This document shows positions 1-7,304 of a DNA stretch of 64,000 nt, piece after piece. Location of the stretch: contig NZ_CP108002.1 of the NCBI RefSeq assembly GCF_041435055.1, positions 6,820,001 to 6,884,000 of the forward strand, given 5' to 3'. Below the pieces are notes generated by a model. That model saw nothing but the letters and a program-made list of their open reading frames with translations, ran no database searches and was not told where the DNA came from. Each line of letters starts with the position of its first letter. Position 1 is the stretch's first letter. The translations under genes were made by a program, and so were the position numbers. The DNA comes from Streptomyces sp. NBC_00341. Lineage in GTDB: Bacteria > Actinomycetota > Actinomycetes > Streptomycetales > Streptomycetaceae.

Positions 1-1
1 C

Positions 2-193
2 GACGGCTACTACGAGCGCGGCCTCCACCCGTGGGACCTGGCGGCCGGTGACCTCATCGCCAGGGAGGCCGGTGCGCTGACCGGCGGGCGGCCGGGGACG
101 CCCGCCGACGGCGGTCTGACGGTGGCCGGGTCACCGGGCGTCTTCGAACCGCTGCAGTCCCTGCTGGAGGAGCTCGGCGCCTGGCACGACTGA
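2..193 (+). CDS. inositol monophosphatase family protein, C-terminal end (partial)
   Basis: Only the last 63 codons are in the window; the gene starts upstream. The visible part contains the [15 protein letters not shown] stretch typical of the C-terminal part of inositol monophosphatase/histidinol-phosphatase proteins, where W-D-x-A-A-G carries the last metal-binding Asp. The tail ends in a short Leu-rich helix and HD. The family removes phosphate from inositol-1-phosphate, histidinol phosphate or PAP, and the substrate cannot be told from this fragment. A strong hairpin about 65 bp downstream closes the gene. Confidence 0.8.
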   Translation, partial: DGYYERGLHPWDLAAGDLIAREAGALTGGRPGTPADGGLTVAGSPGVFEPLQSLLEELGAWHD

Positions 194-257
194 CCCGCCC
201 GACCCGCCCGACCCGCCCGGAAGCCGCTGTGCGGCCCGTGGGCGGCATCGGAACGAA

Positions 258-297
258 GAAGGCCCCGCTGATGCCGGTACGGCACCGCGGGGCCTTC
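258..297. terminator. bidirectional terminator hairpin
   Basis: An 11-bp perfect stem, GAAGGCCCCGC at 258-268 pairing with GCGGGGCCTTC at 287-297, with an 18-nt loop. It lies between the convergent phosphatase gene (ends 193) and the small minus-strand gene (ends 308), so it could serve both. Confidence 0.75.
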
Positions 298-307
298 TCG
301 TAACGGC

Positions 308-481
308 TCAGACGCTTGTGGCGCCGATGTGGACTCCGTGCTCCGCGGCGAGGCGGTGCAGGTCCTCCAGCTCGCTCTGCTCGACGTCCGCGAGGAAGTC
401 GTCGCCCGTCTCGCGGGCTTTCGTGAGGTCGGACTCGGTGGTCTGGATGCGTTGCAGCAGACCTGCGGTGAAAGCGTCCAT
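308..481 (-). CDS. small conserved hypothetical protein (57 aa)
   Basis: A short, acidic, Leu-rich protein, mostly predicted helix, without Cys, membrane segment or signal peptide. The ATG at 481 was chosen over the upstream in-frame start at 562 because GAGGGGGC lies just before it and the extra N-terminus is Pro-rich and unlike the rest. It ends beside a shared terminator. I do not recognise a function; similar short ORFs of this type occur in Streptomyces. It is a single gene, transcribed away from cutR. Confidence 0.5.
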   Translation of the reverse strand: MDAFTAGLLQRIQTTESDLTKARETGDDFLADVEQSELEDLHRLAAEHGVHIGATSV

Positions 482-875
482 GAGGCGCCCCCTCATCGTG
501 GGTCGGTGGCACGGGGGTGTGCCCGGGTTTCCCTCCGCCGAAGCGGTAGGGCGGGTGATCACGCAGCCTCCGGAGGAACGGAGGGGCCAGTGGTACGCCA
601 GATACGAGACGTGATCGCGGGTGTGGAATCGTCCTCCCCAGCCTCACCCTCAGAGAAACCTCAACTGGCCCGGAAAACCACCGCCTTCCGGGAAGCCGCA
701 GGTGGGACCGCGCCGTCTTACCGCCGGTTTATACGCGTTACGGGCAGGATGGAGGCGCACAGACCGGGCCCGGTCGCGGCCCGGATCACCGTCCGACGGT
801 CCGATTCGAACGTTCCGCCGGTCGCTTTCGGACACTGTGCGGCTCTGTTGTGGAAGTTCTAAGGAAGGAAGCGCC
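482..875. other. non-coding gap before cutR
   Basis: About 390 bp between the divergent small gene and cutR. It must hold both promoters, but I could not pick convincing -35/-10 pairs or an obvious operator. The only clear signal is the AAGGAAGG ribosome binding site at 861-868 for cutR. Confidence 0.4.
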
Positions 876-1529
876 GTGCGCGTACTCGTCGTGGAGGACG
901 AGCAGCTGCTCGCCGATGCGGTGGCCACCGGATTGCGCCGGGAGGCCATGGCCGTCGATGTCGTGTACGACGGTGCGGCGGCACTGGAACGCATCGAGGT
1001 CAACGACTACGACGTCGTGGTGCTGGACCGCGACCTCCCCCTGGTGCACGGCGACGACGTGTGCCGCCGGATCGTCGAGCTGGGCATGCCGACCCGGGTG
1101 CTCATGCTCACCGCCTCCGGAGACGTCAGTGACCGGGTGGAGGGCCTGGAGCTCGGCGCCGACGACTACCTGCCCAAACCCTTCGCCTTCAGCGAGCTGA
1201 CCGCACGGGTACGCGCCCTCGGGCGCCGCACGACGGTCGCCCTGCCGCCCGTCCTGGAGCGTGCCGGGATCAAGCTCGACCCGAACCGCCGGGAGGTCTT
1301 CCGGGGCGATCAGGAGGTCCAGCTCGCGCCCAAGGAGTTCGCGGTGCTGGAGGTCCTGATGCGCAGCGAGGGCGCCGTGGTCTCGGCCGAGCAGCTCCTG
1401 GAGAAGGCCTGGGACGAGAACACCGACCCCTTCACCAACGTCGTCCGGGTGACCGTCATGACCCTGCGGCGCAAACTCGGTGAGCCGCCCGTGATCGTCA
1501 CCGTGCCCGGCTCCGGCTACCGGATCTGA
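876..1529 (+). CDS. cutR: OmpR-family response regulator CutR
   Basis: A 217-aa cytoplasmic response regulator. The receiver domain (about 1-115) carries the acidic pair E7/D8, the phospho-acceptor D51 in VVLDRDLP and K101 in DDYLPKPF. The winged-helix DNA-binding domain (about 130-217) contains LAPKEFAVLEVLMRSEG and ends in VPGSGYRI. The GTG at 876 was chosen because the receiver domain begins there and AAGGAAGG precedes it. It lies 5 bp upstream of its histidine kinase, so the two form an operon. The near-exact match to Streptomyces lividans/coelicolor CutR as I remember it, plus gene order, support the name. CutRS has been linked to extracytoplasmic protein quality control in Streptomyces. 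Confidence 0.9.
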   Translation: MRVLVVEDEQLLADAVATGLRREAMAVDVVYDGAAALERIEVNDYDVVVLDRDLPLVHGDDVCRRIVELGMPTRVLMLTASGDVSDRVEGLELGADDYLPKPFAFSELTARVRALGRRTTVALPPVLERAGIKLDPNRREVFRGDQEVQLAPKEFAVLEVLMRSEGAVVSAEQLLEKAWDENTDPFTNVVRVTVMTLRRKLGEPPVIVTVPGSGYRI

Positions 1530-1534
1530 CGCCG

Positions 1535-2767
1535 GTGCCCACAGTCCAGCCGCCACCGACGGCGCCCCCCAAGCCCACCTGGGAGCCCAAGCAGCAGGAG
1601 CCGCCGTACCCCTGGCTGCGCCCGACGATCCGGATACGCCTCACCCTGCTGTACGGCGGCATGTTCCTGATCGCCGGCATCCTGCTGCTGTCGATCATCT
1701 ACATGCTGGCCGCGCAGGCCCTGCACGTGGGCAGCGAGCTGCCGTTCAAGATCGCCAACGGTTCGGTGACCAGCGACATCTGCAACCTGCCGGCGAAGGC
1801 GTCGGTCGAGACCTTCAACGCCGCCATGAACGCCTGCGTCAACCACCAGCGTCAGCAGGCGCTCGACACGCTGCTCAACCGGTCGCTGCTGGCCCTCGTC
1901 GGGCTGAGCATCATCGCCTTCGCCTTCGGGTACGGGATGGCCGGACGGGTGCTCTCGCCGCTGGGCCGGATCACCCGTATCGCCCGCCGGGTGGCCGGCA
2001 CGGATCTGTCCAGGCGCATCGAGCTGGACGGCCCGGACGACGAGCTGAAGGAGCTGGCCGACACCTTCGACGACATGCTGGACCGGCTGGAGCGGGCCTT
2101 CACCGCGCAGCAGCGGTTCGTCGGGAACGCGTCGCACGAGCTGCGCACGCCCCTGGCGATCAACCGCACGCTGCTGGAGGTCCACCTCTCCGATCCGCAG
2201 GCACCCCCGGAGCTCAAGCAGCTCGGCAAGACCCTGCTGGCCACCAACGAGCGCAGTGAGCAGCTGGTCGAGGGCCTGCTGCTGCTCGCCCGCAGCGACA
2301 ACCAGATCGTCGAGCGCAAACCCGTCGACCTCGCGGAGGTCGCCTCGCGCGCCCTCGACCAGACCCGGGCGGAGGCCGAGGCCAAGGGCGTGGAGATGCG
2401 CGGTGGGCTGGCCCCCGCCGTGGTCCAGGGCAACGGCGTCCTGTTGGAGCGGATCGCGCTGAACCTCGTACAGAACGCGGTGCGCTACAACGTCCCCGAC
2501 AGCGGCTGGGTCGAGGTCACCACCGAGCTTCTGCCTGGCCAGGCCCTGCTCGTCGTCTCGAACACGGGACCCGTGGTGCCCGCGTACGAGATCGACAACC
2601 TCTTCGAGCCCTTCAGGCGGCTGCGTACCGAGCGGACGGGCAGCGACAAGGGGGTGGGGCTCGGCCTGTCGATCGCGCGGTCCGTCGCGCGCGCTCACGG
2701 AGGCCGTATCATCGCGGAGCCCCGCGAGGGTGGTGGTCTTGTGATGCGCGTCTCACTGCCTGTCTGA
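1535..2767 (+). CDS. cutS: sensor histidine kinase CutS
   Basis: A 410-aa membrane kinase that would phosphorylate CutR. A Pro-rich cytoplasmic N-terminus (1-30) is followed by TM1 (about 35-62), an extracytoplasmic loop of about 60 residues, TM2 (about 112-132), HAMP (about 133-185), HisKA with H201 in NASHELRTPLA, and HATPase_c with NLVQNAVRYN (N box) and KGVGLGLSIA (G box). The outer loop has exactly two cysteines, C83 and C101, which could form a disulfide and suit a sensor of redox or protein folding (inference). The GTG start follows the cutR stop by 5 bp. The reading frame is intact, and a 400-bp gap follows. Confidence 0.9.
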   Translation: MPTVQPPPTAPPKPTWEPKQQEPPYPWLRPTIRIRLTLLYGGMFLIAGILLLSIIYMLAAQALHVGSELPFKIANGSVTSDICNLPAKASVETFNAAMNACVNHQRQQALDTLLNRSLLALVGLSIIAFAFGYGMAGRVLSPLGRITRIARRVAGTDLSRRIELDGPDDELKELADTFDDMLDRLERAFTAQQRFVGNASHELRTPLAINRTLLEVHLSDPQAPPELKQLGKTLLATNERSEQLVEGLLLLARSDNQIVERKPVDLAEVASRALDQTRAEAEAKGVEMRGGLAPAVVQGNGVLLERIALNLVQNAVRYNVPDSGWVEVTTELLPGQALLVVSNTGPVVPAYEIDNLFEPFRRLRTERTGSDKGVGLGLSIARSVARAHGGRIIAEPREGGGLVMRVSLPV

Positions 2768-3171
2768 CAGGCCGGACGGAGCGATTCGCACCCGGATTAT
2801 TTTGTTCGCTTTGAGCGGAATTTTCGGGACCCGATCCCGGACGGCCCGTGTGTGATCGATCACAAGAGCGAATTTACGGCCGTCCACGCTCCGTGATCAG
2901 GGCCCCCACCGGAAATCCGGCAAAAGTCGGGGTTTTCGGGGGTCATTATCACGGGAAGTACACGGGGTGGCGCCGGTCAACGGCGCCGCCGGGACCGTGT
3001 ACGGTCCCCATCGCCACCCAAGCCGATCGCTATCGAGCGGTCCTTTTGGGTGTCGATTGAGTAACAGACCTTGATGTGAGGCAAAATCTCCGCCTCGGGT
3101 CGGGCACAAGTCCGGCCTCTCACGCGTTACGTGCGCTGAGACACCGCAGACACCCAGAGGGGGAGAGCGAC
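2768..3171. other. 404-bp intergenic region upstream of the DUF4193 gene
   Basis: No credible gene was seen. The region has AT-rich patches, a perfect palindrome at 2851-2864 and an interrupted inverted repeat, CACCCAA at 3015-3021 with TTGGGTG at 3046-3052. A possible weak promoter is TTGAGT at 3057-3062 with CAAAAT at 3082-3087. It probably holds the promoter and leader of the DUF4193 gene, whose ribosome binding site GGGGGAGAG lies just before 3172. Confidence 0.45.
2851..2864. promoter_or_regulatory. palindrome TGTGATCGATCACA (possible Crp-like site)
   Basis: A perfect 14-bp palindrome containing GTG-N6-CAC, which resembles the binding site of Streptomyces Crp. It lies 84 bp after cutS and 308 bp before the DUF4193 start. 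The match is only by motif. Confidence 0.35.
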
Positions 3172-3468
3172 ATGGCAACGGATTACGACACCCCACGAAA
3201 GACCGACGACGACGTCGATCAGGACAGCCTTGAAGAGCTCAAGGCTCGTCGGAGCGACAAGACGGCCTCGGCCGTCGATGTCGACGAGTTCGACGCGGCC
3301 GAAGGACTGGAGCTGCCCGGCGCAGACCTGTCCAACGAAGAGCTGGCCGTAAGGGTCCTGCCCAAGCAGGCCGACGAATTCACGTGCATGAGCTGTTTCC
3401 TCGTGCACCACCGCAGTCAGCTGGCCCGTGAGAAGAACGGCCAGCCGATCTGCCGCGACTGCGACTGA
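3172..3468 (+). CDS. DUF4193 family protein with C-terminal zinc ribbon
   Basis: A 98-aa acidic soluble protein. Residues 1-65 are charged and probably flexible. The C-terminus carries CMSC and CRDC, two CxxC pairs about 20 residues apart, fitting a small zinc ribbon. This matches DUF4193, an actinobacterial family of unknown role found downstream of cutRS in Streptomyces. The ATG has a strong Shine-Dalgarno (GGGGGAGAG). The next gene begins 13 bp after the stop, so both are likely cotranscribed. No membrane segment or signal peptide. A nucleic-acid or RNA-polymerase link would be a guess from the ribbon alone. Confidence 0.85.
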   Translation: MATDYDTPRKTDDDVDQDSLEELKARRSDKTASAVDVDEFDAAEGLELPGADLSNEELAVRVLPKQADEFTCMSCFLVHHRSQLAREKNGQPICRDCD

Positions 3469-3481
3469 GGTCCGGTCGGCC

Positions 3482-4459
3482 GTGGCAGGGGACACACCGT
3501 TCCGGAAGCGGCGTCACCGGCGCAGTAAAGAGCCGGAGGCGCATGAGGGCGGTACCGGCCCGGCAGAAGGCCTAGCAGCGCCTGCCGAGCCGTCCGCCCT
3601 GCCACCCTCGCCGGGCGGACAGGAAGAGGAGCGGGGCCTGCCGGCCTCGCTCGAAGCAGCCGGCACAGCCGAAGCGGCTGCGGAAGTCGACACGGCCGAC
3701 AGGGCCGAACAGGTCGACAGGACGGAGCCCGTGACCGGGGCAGGCCGTCTGAATTCAGTGAAACGGGGCGTACGCAAGGGCGGGGAGAGCGCCAGGGCAG
3801 CGATCGGTCATATCGCGGACCTGATCATCGATATCGCTCCCCGCGTCCCTGTGCGCGATCTCGCCACCCTGCGCAAGCAGTTTCCCGACCTCGGGCCCGA
3901 GGAGCTGGCCGACCGGCTCATCGCGGGCGCGGGCAAGGCCACCGCCACCGTCGGCGCCGGAATCGGCGCGGCGGCCATGATGCCCGTGCCGCCCGCCATG
4001 CTCGCCGAGCTGGCCACGGAGATCACCGGTGTGGCCGCGATCGAGATGAAGCTCGTCGCCGAGCTCCACGAGGTGTACGGACTCCGCCCGCCGGGCAGCC
4101 TCGCCCAGCGCTCCACCGCCTACCTGACCTCCTGGACCGAGGAACGCGGTATCGACGTCACCCGTCCGGTGACCGTCAACGCGGCACTCGGTGGCCAGAT
4201 GAAGCGCGAGCTGCGCCAGCAGATCATGAAGCGCACCGTGCGCGATCTGCCGAACCTGATCCCGTTCATGATCGGCGCCACGGTCGGCGCGATGATGAAC
4301 CGCCGCGAGACCAGAAGACTCGCCGAACGGGTCAGGAAGGATCTGCGCAAGCGCCAGGTCCCCTGGGACCGGCTCCCCGAGCTGCCGCCGCTGGAACGGC
4401 CCGCGCTCCCGTACGAACCCCTTCCCGGCGATCCGGCGGACCGGCCCCCCAACGACTGA
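3482..4459 (+). CDS. EcsC-like hypothetical protein
   Basis: A 325-aa protein. Residues 1-95 are disordered, rich in Glu, Ala, Pro and Gly. The core (about 105-290) contains GAGIGAAAMMPVPPAMLAEL, then a helix with HEVYGL, then LPNLIPFMIGATVGAMMNRR followed by a basic helix. These resemble EcsC-family proteins, which have Gly-rich amphipathic or membrane-associated helices around iP-x-hGa-x-hGa and hNr motifs. The role is unknown. The GTG at 3482 is taken because it follows DUF4193 closely; an upstream extension would overlap that gene. It ends 10 bp before the convergent DUF3093 gene. Confidence 0.6.
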   Translation: MAGDTPFRKRRHRRSKEPEAHEGGTGPAEGLAAPAEPSALPPSPGGQEEERGLPASLEAAGTAEAAAEVDTADRAEQVDRTEPVTGAGRLNSVKRGVRKGGESARAAIGHIADLIIDIAPRVPVRDLATLRKQFPDLGPEELADRLIAGAGKATATVGAGIGAAAMMPVPPAMLAELATEITGVAAIEMKLVAELHEVYGLRPPGSLAQRSTAYLTSWTEERGIDVTRPVTVNAALGGQMKRELRQQIMKRTVRDLPNLIPFMIGATVGAMMNRRETRRLAERVRKDLRKRQVPWDRLPELPPLERPALPYEPLPGDPADRPPND

Positions 4460-4468
4460 CCGCGGGCC

Positions 4469-4927
4469 TCAGGCCCGTACCGCCGCCTTCAGTGCCGCCA
4501 CCAGTGCCTTCGGCTCGCGCGTCGACAGATAGACGTACGGGGTCGGGTCCTGCGGATCGGTGACCTTCACCCGCACCGCCGTCGGGATGTAGCTGCGCAG
4601 CAGCATGAAGGCCCGGGTGTCCGCCTTGTACGAGCGCCAGGCGCGCGCCTCCTCGGCGTCCAGCACCTCGGCCTCACCGAGCGCCGAGACCGGGATCCGC
4701 GCGTCCCCCGCCACCAGGGCGTCACCCACCACCCGGATCCGGACGGAGCCGTACGAGCTGACGACCACCGCCGAGGCGACCGTGCCGCCCACCAGTCCGG
4801 CGAGCAGCGGCAGGGTGCCCAGGGGCAGCAGCATCAGCGCACACGCGATGCCGAACAGGAAGCAGATCACCCACCAGGAACGGGGTGCGGTGAGGCGTTC
4901 GTCGAAGGGCGGGGCGGAAGGCTGCAT
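4469..4927 (-). CDS. DUF3093 family membrane protein
   Basis: A 152-aa protein with two adjacent membrane segments near the N-terminus (about 20-58: WWVICFLFGIACALMLLPLG and a second Gly/Val-rich stretch), then a cytoplasmic or wall-side beta-rich domain ending in YVYLSTREPKALVAALKAAV. This is the layout of DUF3093, a conserved actinobacterial family of unknown function in the neighbourhood of dut. It is transcribed towards the EcsC-like gene and is divergent from the thioesterase gene, with 58 bp between the starts. The Shine-Dalgarno for the ATG is weak. Confidence 0.85.
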   Translation of the reverse strand: MQPSAPPFDERLTAPRSWWVICFLFGIACALMLLPLGTLPLLAGLVGGTVASAVVVSSYGSVRIRVVGDALVAGDARIPVSALGEAEVLDAEEARAWRSYKADTRAFMLLRSYIPTAVRVKVTDPQDPTPYVYLSTREPKALVAALKAAVRA

Positions 4928-4985
4928 GAGCCCAAGCTTGGCACGGCGCGACCTGCGGGTAGCCGCGCGGGTAAGGTCTGCGGCT

Positions 4986-5570
4986 GTGAGTGGAACATCT
5001 GCGGCTCTGAAGCCCCCGGCCGACGCGGTGAAACCGGTCCGGCATCCCGACGCGCCGGCCCCCGGTGAGCTCCTCGGCGCGCACTACGAACACTGTTTCG
5101 GCTGCGGTGGGGGACAGCCGCACGGGCTGCACCTCCAGGCGAGGGCCGGCGAGGGCGTCGGGGTCACCGCCGAATTCACCGTGCAGGCGGCCCACCAGGG
5201 CGCCCCCGGCCTGGCGCACGGCGGGGTACTGGCCACCGCGCTCGACGAGACGCTCGGCTCGCTGAACTGGCTGCTGCGGGTGATCGCGGTGACCGGACGG
5301 CTGGAGACCGACTTCGTCCGCCCCGTCCCCGTCGACACCGTGCTGTTCCTCGACGCCGAGATCACCGCCGTGCACGGCCGCAAGATCTACTCCCGGGCCA
5401 CCGGCCGGATCGGCGGCCCGGACGGGCCCGTGGCGGTCCGCGCAGAGGCCCTCTTCATCGAGGTCAAGGTCGACCACTTCATCGACAACGGCCGCCCGGC
5501 CGAGATCCAGGCTGCGATGGCCGACCCGGACCAGGTCAAGCGCGCCCGCGCCTTCGAGGTGAACCCCTGA
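4986..5570 (+). CDS. PaaI-type hotdog thioesterase
   Basis: A 194-aa cytoplasmic hotdog-fold protein expected to hydrolyse acyl-CoA thioesters; the physiological substrate is unknown. The core has HCFGCG near residue 37, then LAHGGVLATALDETLGSL, the conserved HGG and catalytic D/E helix of this class, then the strand LETDFVRPVPVDT. The GTG at 4986 starts a short, variable N-terminus. The stop overlaps the dut start as TGATG, so translation is probably coupled. The pairing with dut is conserved in Streptomyces and may reflect shared transcription more than shared chemistry. Confidence 0.85.
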   Translation: MSGTSAALKPPADAVKPVRHPDAPAPGELLGAHYEHCFGCGGGQPHGLHLQARAGEGVGVTAEFTVQAAHQGAPGLAHGGVLATALDETLGSLNWLLRVIAVTGRLETDFVRPVPVDTVLFLDAEITAVHGRKIYSRATGRIGGPDGPVAVRAEALFIEVKVDHFIDNGRPAEIQAAMADPDQVKRARAFEVNP

Positions 5571-6103
5571 TGCGCCACCCCGTGGACGTGCTGATCCGCC
5601 GGACGGAGCCGGACGTGCCGATTCCGTCCTACGGCCACCCCGGCGACGCCGGAGCCGATCTGGTGACCACGGAGGCCGCCGAGCTGGCACCGGGCGAGCG
5701 GGCCGTGCTGCCCACCGGGGTTTCGATCGCACTGCCCGACGGGTACGCCGCGTTCGTGCACCCCCGGTCCGGTATCGCCGCGCGCTGTGGAGTCGCACTG
5801 GTGAATGCCCCGGGGACGGTTGATGCCGGGTACCGTGGAGAGATCAAGGTGATCGTCATCAATCTCGACCCGCGCGAGTCCGTGCGGTTCGAGCGGTTCG
5901 ACCGGATTGCCCAACTGGTCGTGCAGCAGGTCGAGAAGGTGCGCTTCCACGAGGTGTCGGAGCTTCCCGGTTCGGCGCGGGCCGAAGGGGGCTTCGGGTC
6001 CACCGGCGGTCATGCCGCCGTTGATGTTGATGGCGTCCGGGGCGAGCTTCCCCAGGACGGGAACAGCTACGCTTCGGTCGATTCCGACCGGGAAGGACAG
6101 TGA
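5570..6103 (+). CDS. dut: deoxyuridine 5'-triphosphate nucleotidohydrolase (dUTPase)
   Basis: A 177-aa trimeric dUTPase that converts dUTP to dUMP and pyrophosphate, keeping uracil out of DNA and supplying dTMP synthesis. The five motifs are visible in order: PGDAGADL (I), PRSGIAARCGV (II), GTVDAGYRGEIKV (III, with the catalytic Asp), DRIAQLVVQ (IV) and the C-terminal GSARAEGGFGSTG (V). A tail of about 35 residues follows motif V, longer than in many bacterial homologues. It starts on the last base of the thioesterase stop and ends 1 bp before the DUF3710 start, so the three genes form an operon. Confidence 0.97.
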   Translation: MRHPVDVLIRRTEPDVPIPSYGHPGDAGADLVTTEAAELAPGERAVLPTGVSIALPDGYAAFVHPRSGIAARCGVALVNAPGTVDAGYRGEIKVIVINLDPRESVRFERFDRIAQLVVQQVEKVRFHEVSELPGSARAEGGFGSTGGHAAVDVDGVRGELPQDGNSYASVDSDREGQ

Positions 6104-6104
6104 C

Positions 6105-6878
6105 GTGTTCGGACGTCGCAAGGACAGTGGTTCCGCCGAGGACAAGGCGGACGAAGCGCGCGAGGCCGAGCAGGTCGTCGACGGGCTCGATGACGCCGAT
6201 GCCGCCGAGGGCGGGTCGCGCCGGATGAACCTTCCGCCGGCGCCGCGGCCGGACGGGCCGTGGGACATCGAAGAGGTCTCCCAGCCCGGCGAGGGCCGGG
6301 TGGACCTGGGCGGCATCTTCGTGCCCGGCGTCGAGGGCATGGAGCTGCGCGTGGAGGTGGCCGGCGACGCGATCGTCGCCGCCACCGTGGTGCTGCGCGA
6401 CAGCGCGATCCAGCTGCAGGCCTTCGCCGCCCCCAAGAAGGAGGGCATCTGGGGCGAGGTCCGCGACGAGATCGCCTCCGGCATCACCCAGCAGGGCGGG
6501 ATCATCGACGAGGTCGAGGGCCCGCTGGGCTGGGAGCTGCGCGCGCAGGTTCCCGTACAGCTTCCCGACGGGGCGAACGGCGTGCAGCTGGTCCGCTTCG
6601 TCGGCATCGACGGCCCGCGCTGGTTCCTGCGCGGGGTGATCTCCGGCCAGGGTGCCGTGCAGCCGGAGGCGGCCGGTCTGCTGGAGACGGTCTTCCGGGA
6701 CACCGTGGTGGTCCGCGGCGACGGCCCGATGGCCCCGCGCGACCCGATCGTCCTGAAGCTTCCCAACGACGCCCAGATGGTGCCCGAGGGCGTCCAGCAG
6801 GAGGAGCAGGAGAACTCGAAGTTCTCCGGCGGCATGGCGGGCCTGCAGCGCGGCCCCGAGATCACCGAGGTGCGCTGA
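6105..6878 (+). CDS. DUF3710 family protein
   Basis: A 257-aa soluble acidic protein. A charged, disordered N-terminus (1-45) is followed by a beta-rich domain with VDLGGIFVPGVEGMELRVE, QLQAFAAPKKEGIW and LVRFVGIDGPRWFLRGVISG, which are typical DUF3710 blocks. Function is unknown; the family is conserved in Actinobacteria and usually follows dut. The GTG at 6105 comes 1 bp after the dut stop, with GGAAGG upstream. A strong terminator follows, marking the end of the thioesterase-dut-DUF3710 operon. Confidence 0.9.
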   Translation: MFGRRKDSGSAEDKADEAREAEQVVDGLDDADAAEGGSRRMNLPPAPRPDGPWDIEEVSQPGEGRVDLGGIFVPGVEGMELRVEVAGDAIVAATVVLRDSAIQLQAFAAPKKEGIWGEVRDEIASGITQQGGIIDEVEGPLGWELRAQVPVQLPDGANGVQLVRFVGIDGPRWFLRGVISGQGAVQPEAAGLLETVFRDTVVVRGDGPMAPRDPIVLKLPNDAQMVPEGVQQEEQENSKFSGGMAGLQRGPEITEVR

Positions 6879-6898
6879 CCCCGCACCCGTAAGCACCG

Positions 6899-6944
6899 GC
6901 CGGTGGGCCGTATCCCCGTACAGGGATACGGCCCACCGGCTTTT
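6899..6944 (+). terminator. intrinsic terminator after the dut operon
   Basis: A perfect 18-bp stem (6899-6916 with 6923-6940), loop CGTACA, followed by TTTT. It separates the DUF3710 gene from the kdp operon. Confidence 0.85.
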
Positions 6945-7127
6945 GCGTGCCCGGCTGCCGCCGGGGCCGGGCGGCAGGCGTCGTATGGGGCGCGTATCGG
7001 GCACGTACAGGCGCCGTCAAGGACCGGCCCGTTTCCGTATGGAAGGCATCAACGCAGGTCAAAGCGGTGTCTGCGGCGGGTTTGCTCATGGGGTCCGAGA
7101 AATCCGCACCTCATCCAGGAGCACCCG

Positions 7128-7211
7128 ATGGCCGATCTGGCCTTCGTCGTCACCACGATCGCGGTCTTCGCGCTGGTGGCACTCATCGCCAAGGGGGTGA
7201 CGAAGCTGTGA
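7128..7211 (+). CDS. 27-aa membrane microprotein upstream of kdpF
   Basis: Encodes a 27-residue peptide with one hydrophobic helix (LAFVVTTIAVFALVALIA) ending in the basic GVTKL. AGGAG at 7117-7121 gives an ideal 6-nt spacing to the ATG. Its stop overlaps the kdpF GTG (GTGA), so the two tiny genes look translationally coupled. It resembles KdpF in size and topology but is distinct from it. A role as a second accessory peptide of the Kdp complex is inference from position. Confidence 0.65.
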   Translation: MADLAFVVTTIAVFALVALIAKGVTKL

Positions 7212-7297
7212 CCGCGGAAAACGTGGTGGGCCTCGTCGTGGCCGTCGCCCTGCTGGGCTATCTCGTCCTCGCCCTCCTGTACCCGGAGAGGTTCTGA
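7208..7297 (+). CDS. kdpF: K+-transporting ATPase subunit KdpF
   Basis: A 29-aa single-span peptide ([19 protein letters not shown] followed by YPERF), the usual size and ending of KdpF, which stabilises the KdpABC complex in the membrane. The GTG start overlaps the stop of the preceding microprotein gene, and the stop is 7 bp before kdpA. Confidence 0.88.
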   Translation: MTAENVVGLVVAVALLGYLVLALLYPERF

Positions 7298-7304
7298 GCC
7301 CGTT

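Noticed and set aside
6945..7127. riboswitch or KdpE site before the kdp operon
   Set aside because: No conserved motif could be recognised, and the promoter could not be placed with confidence.
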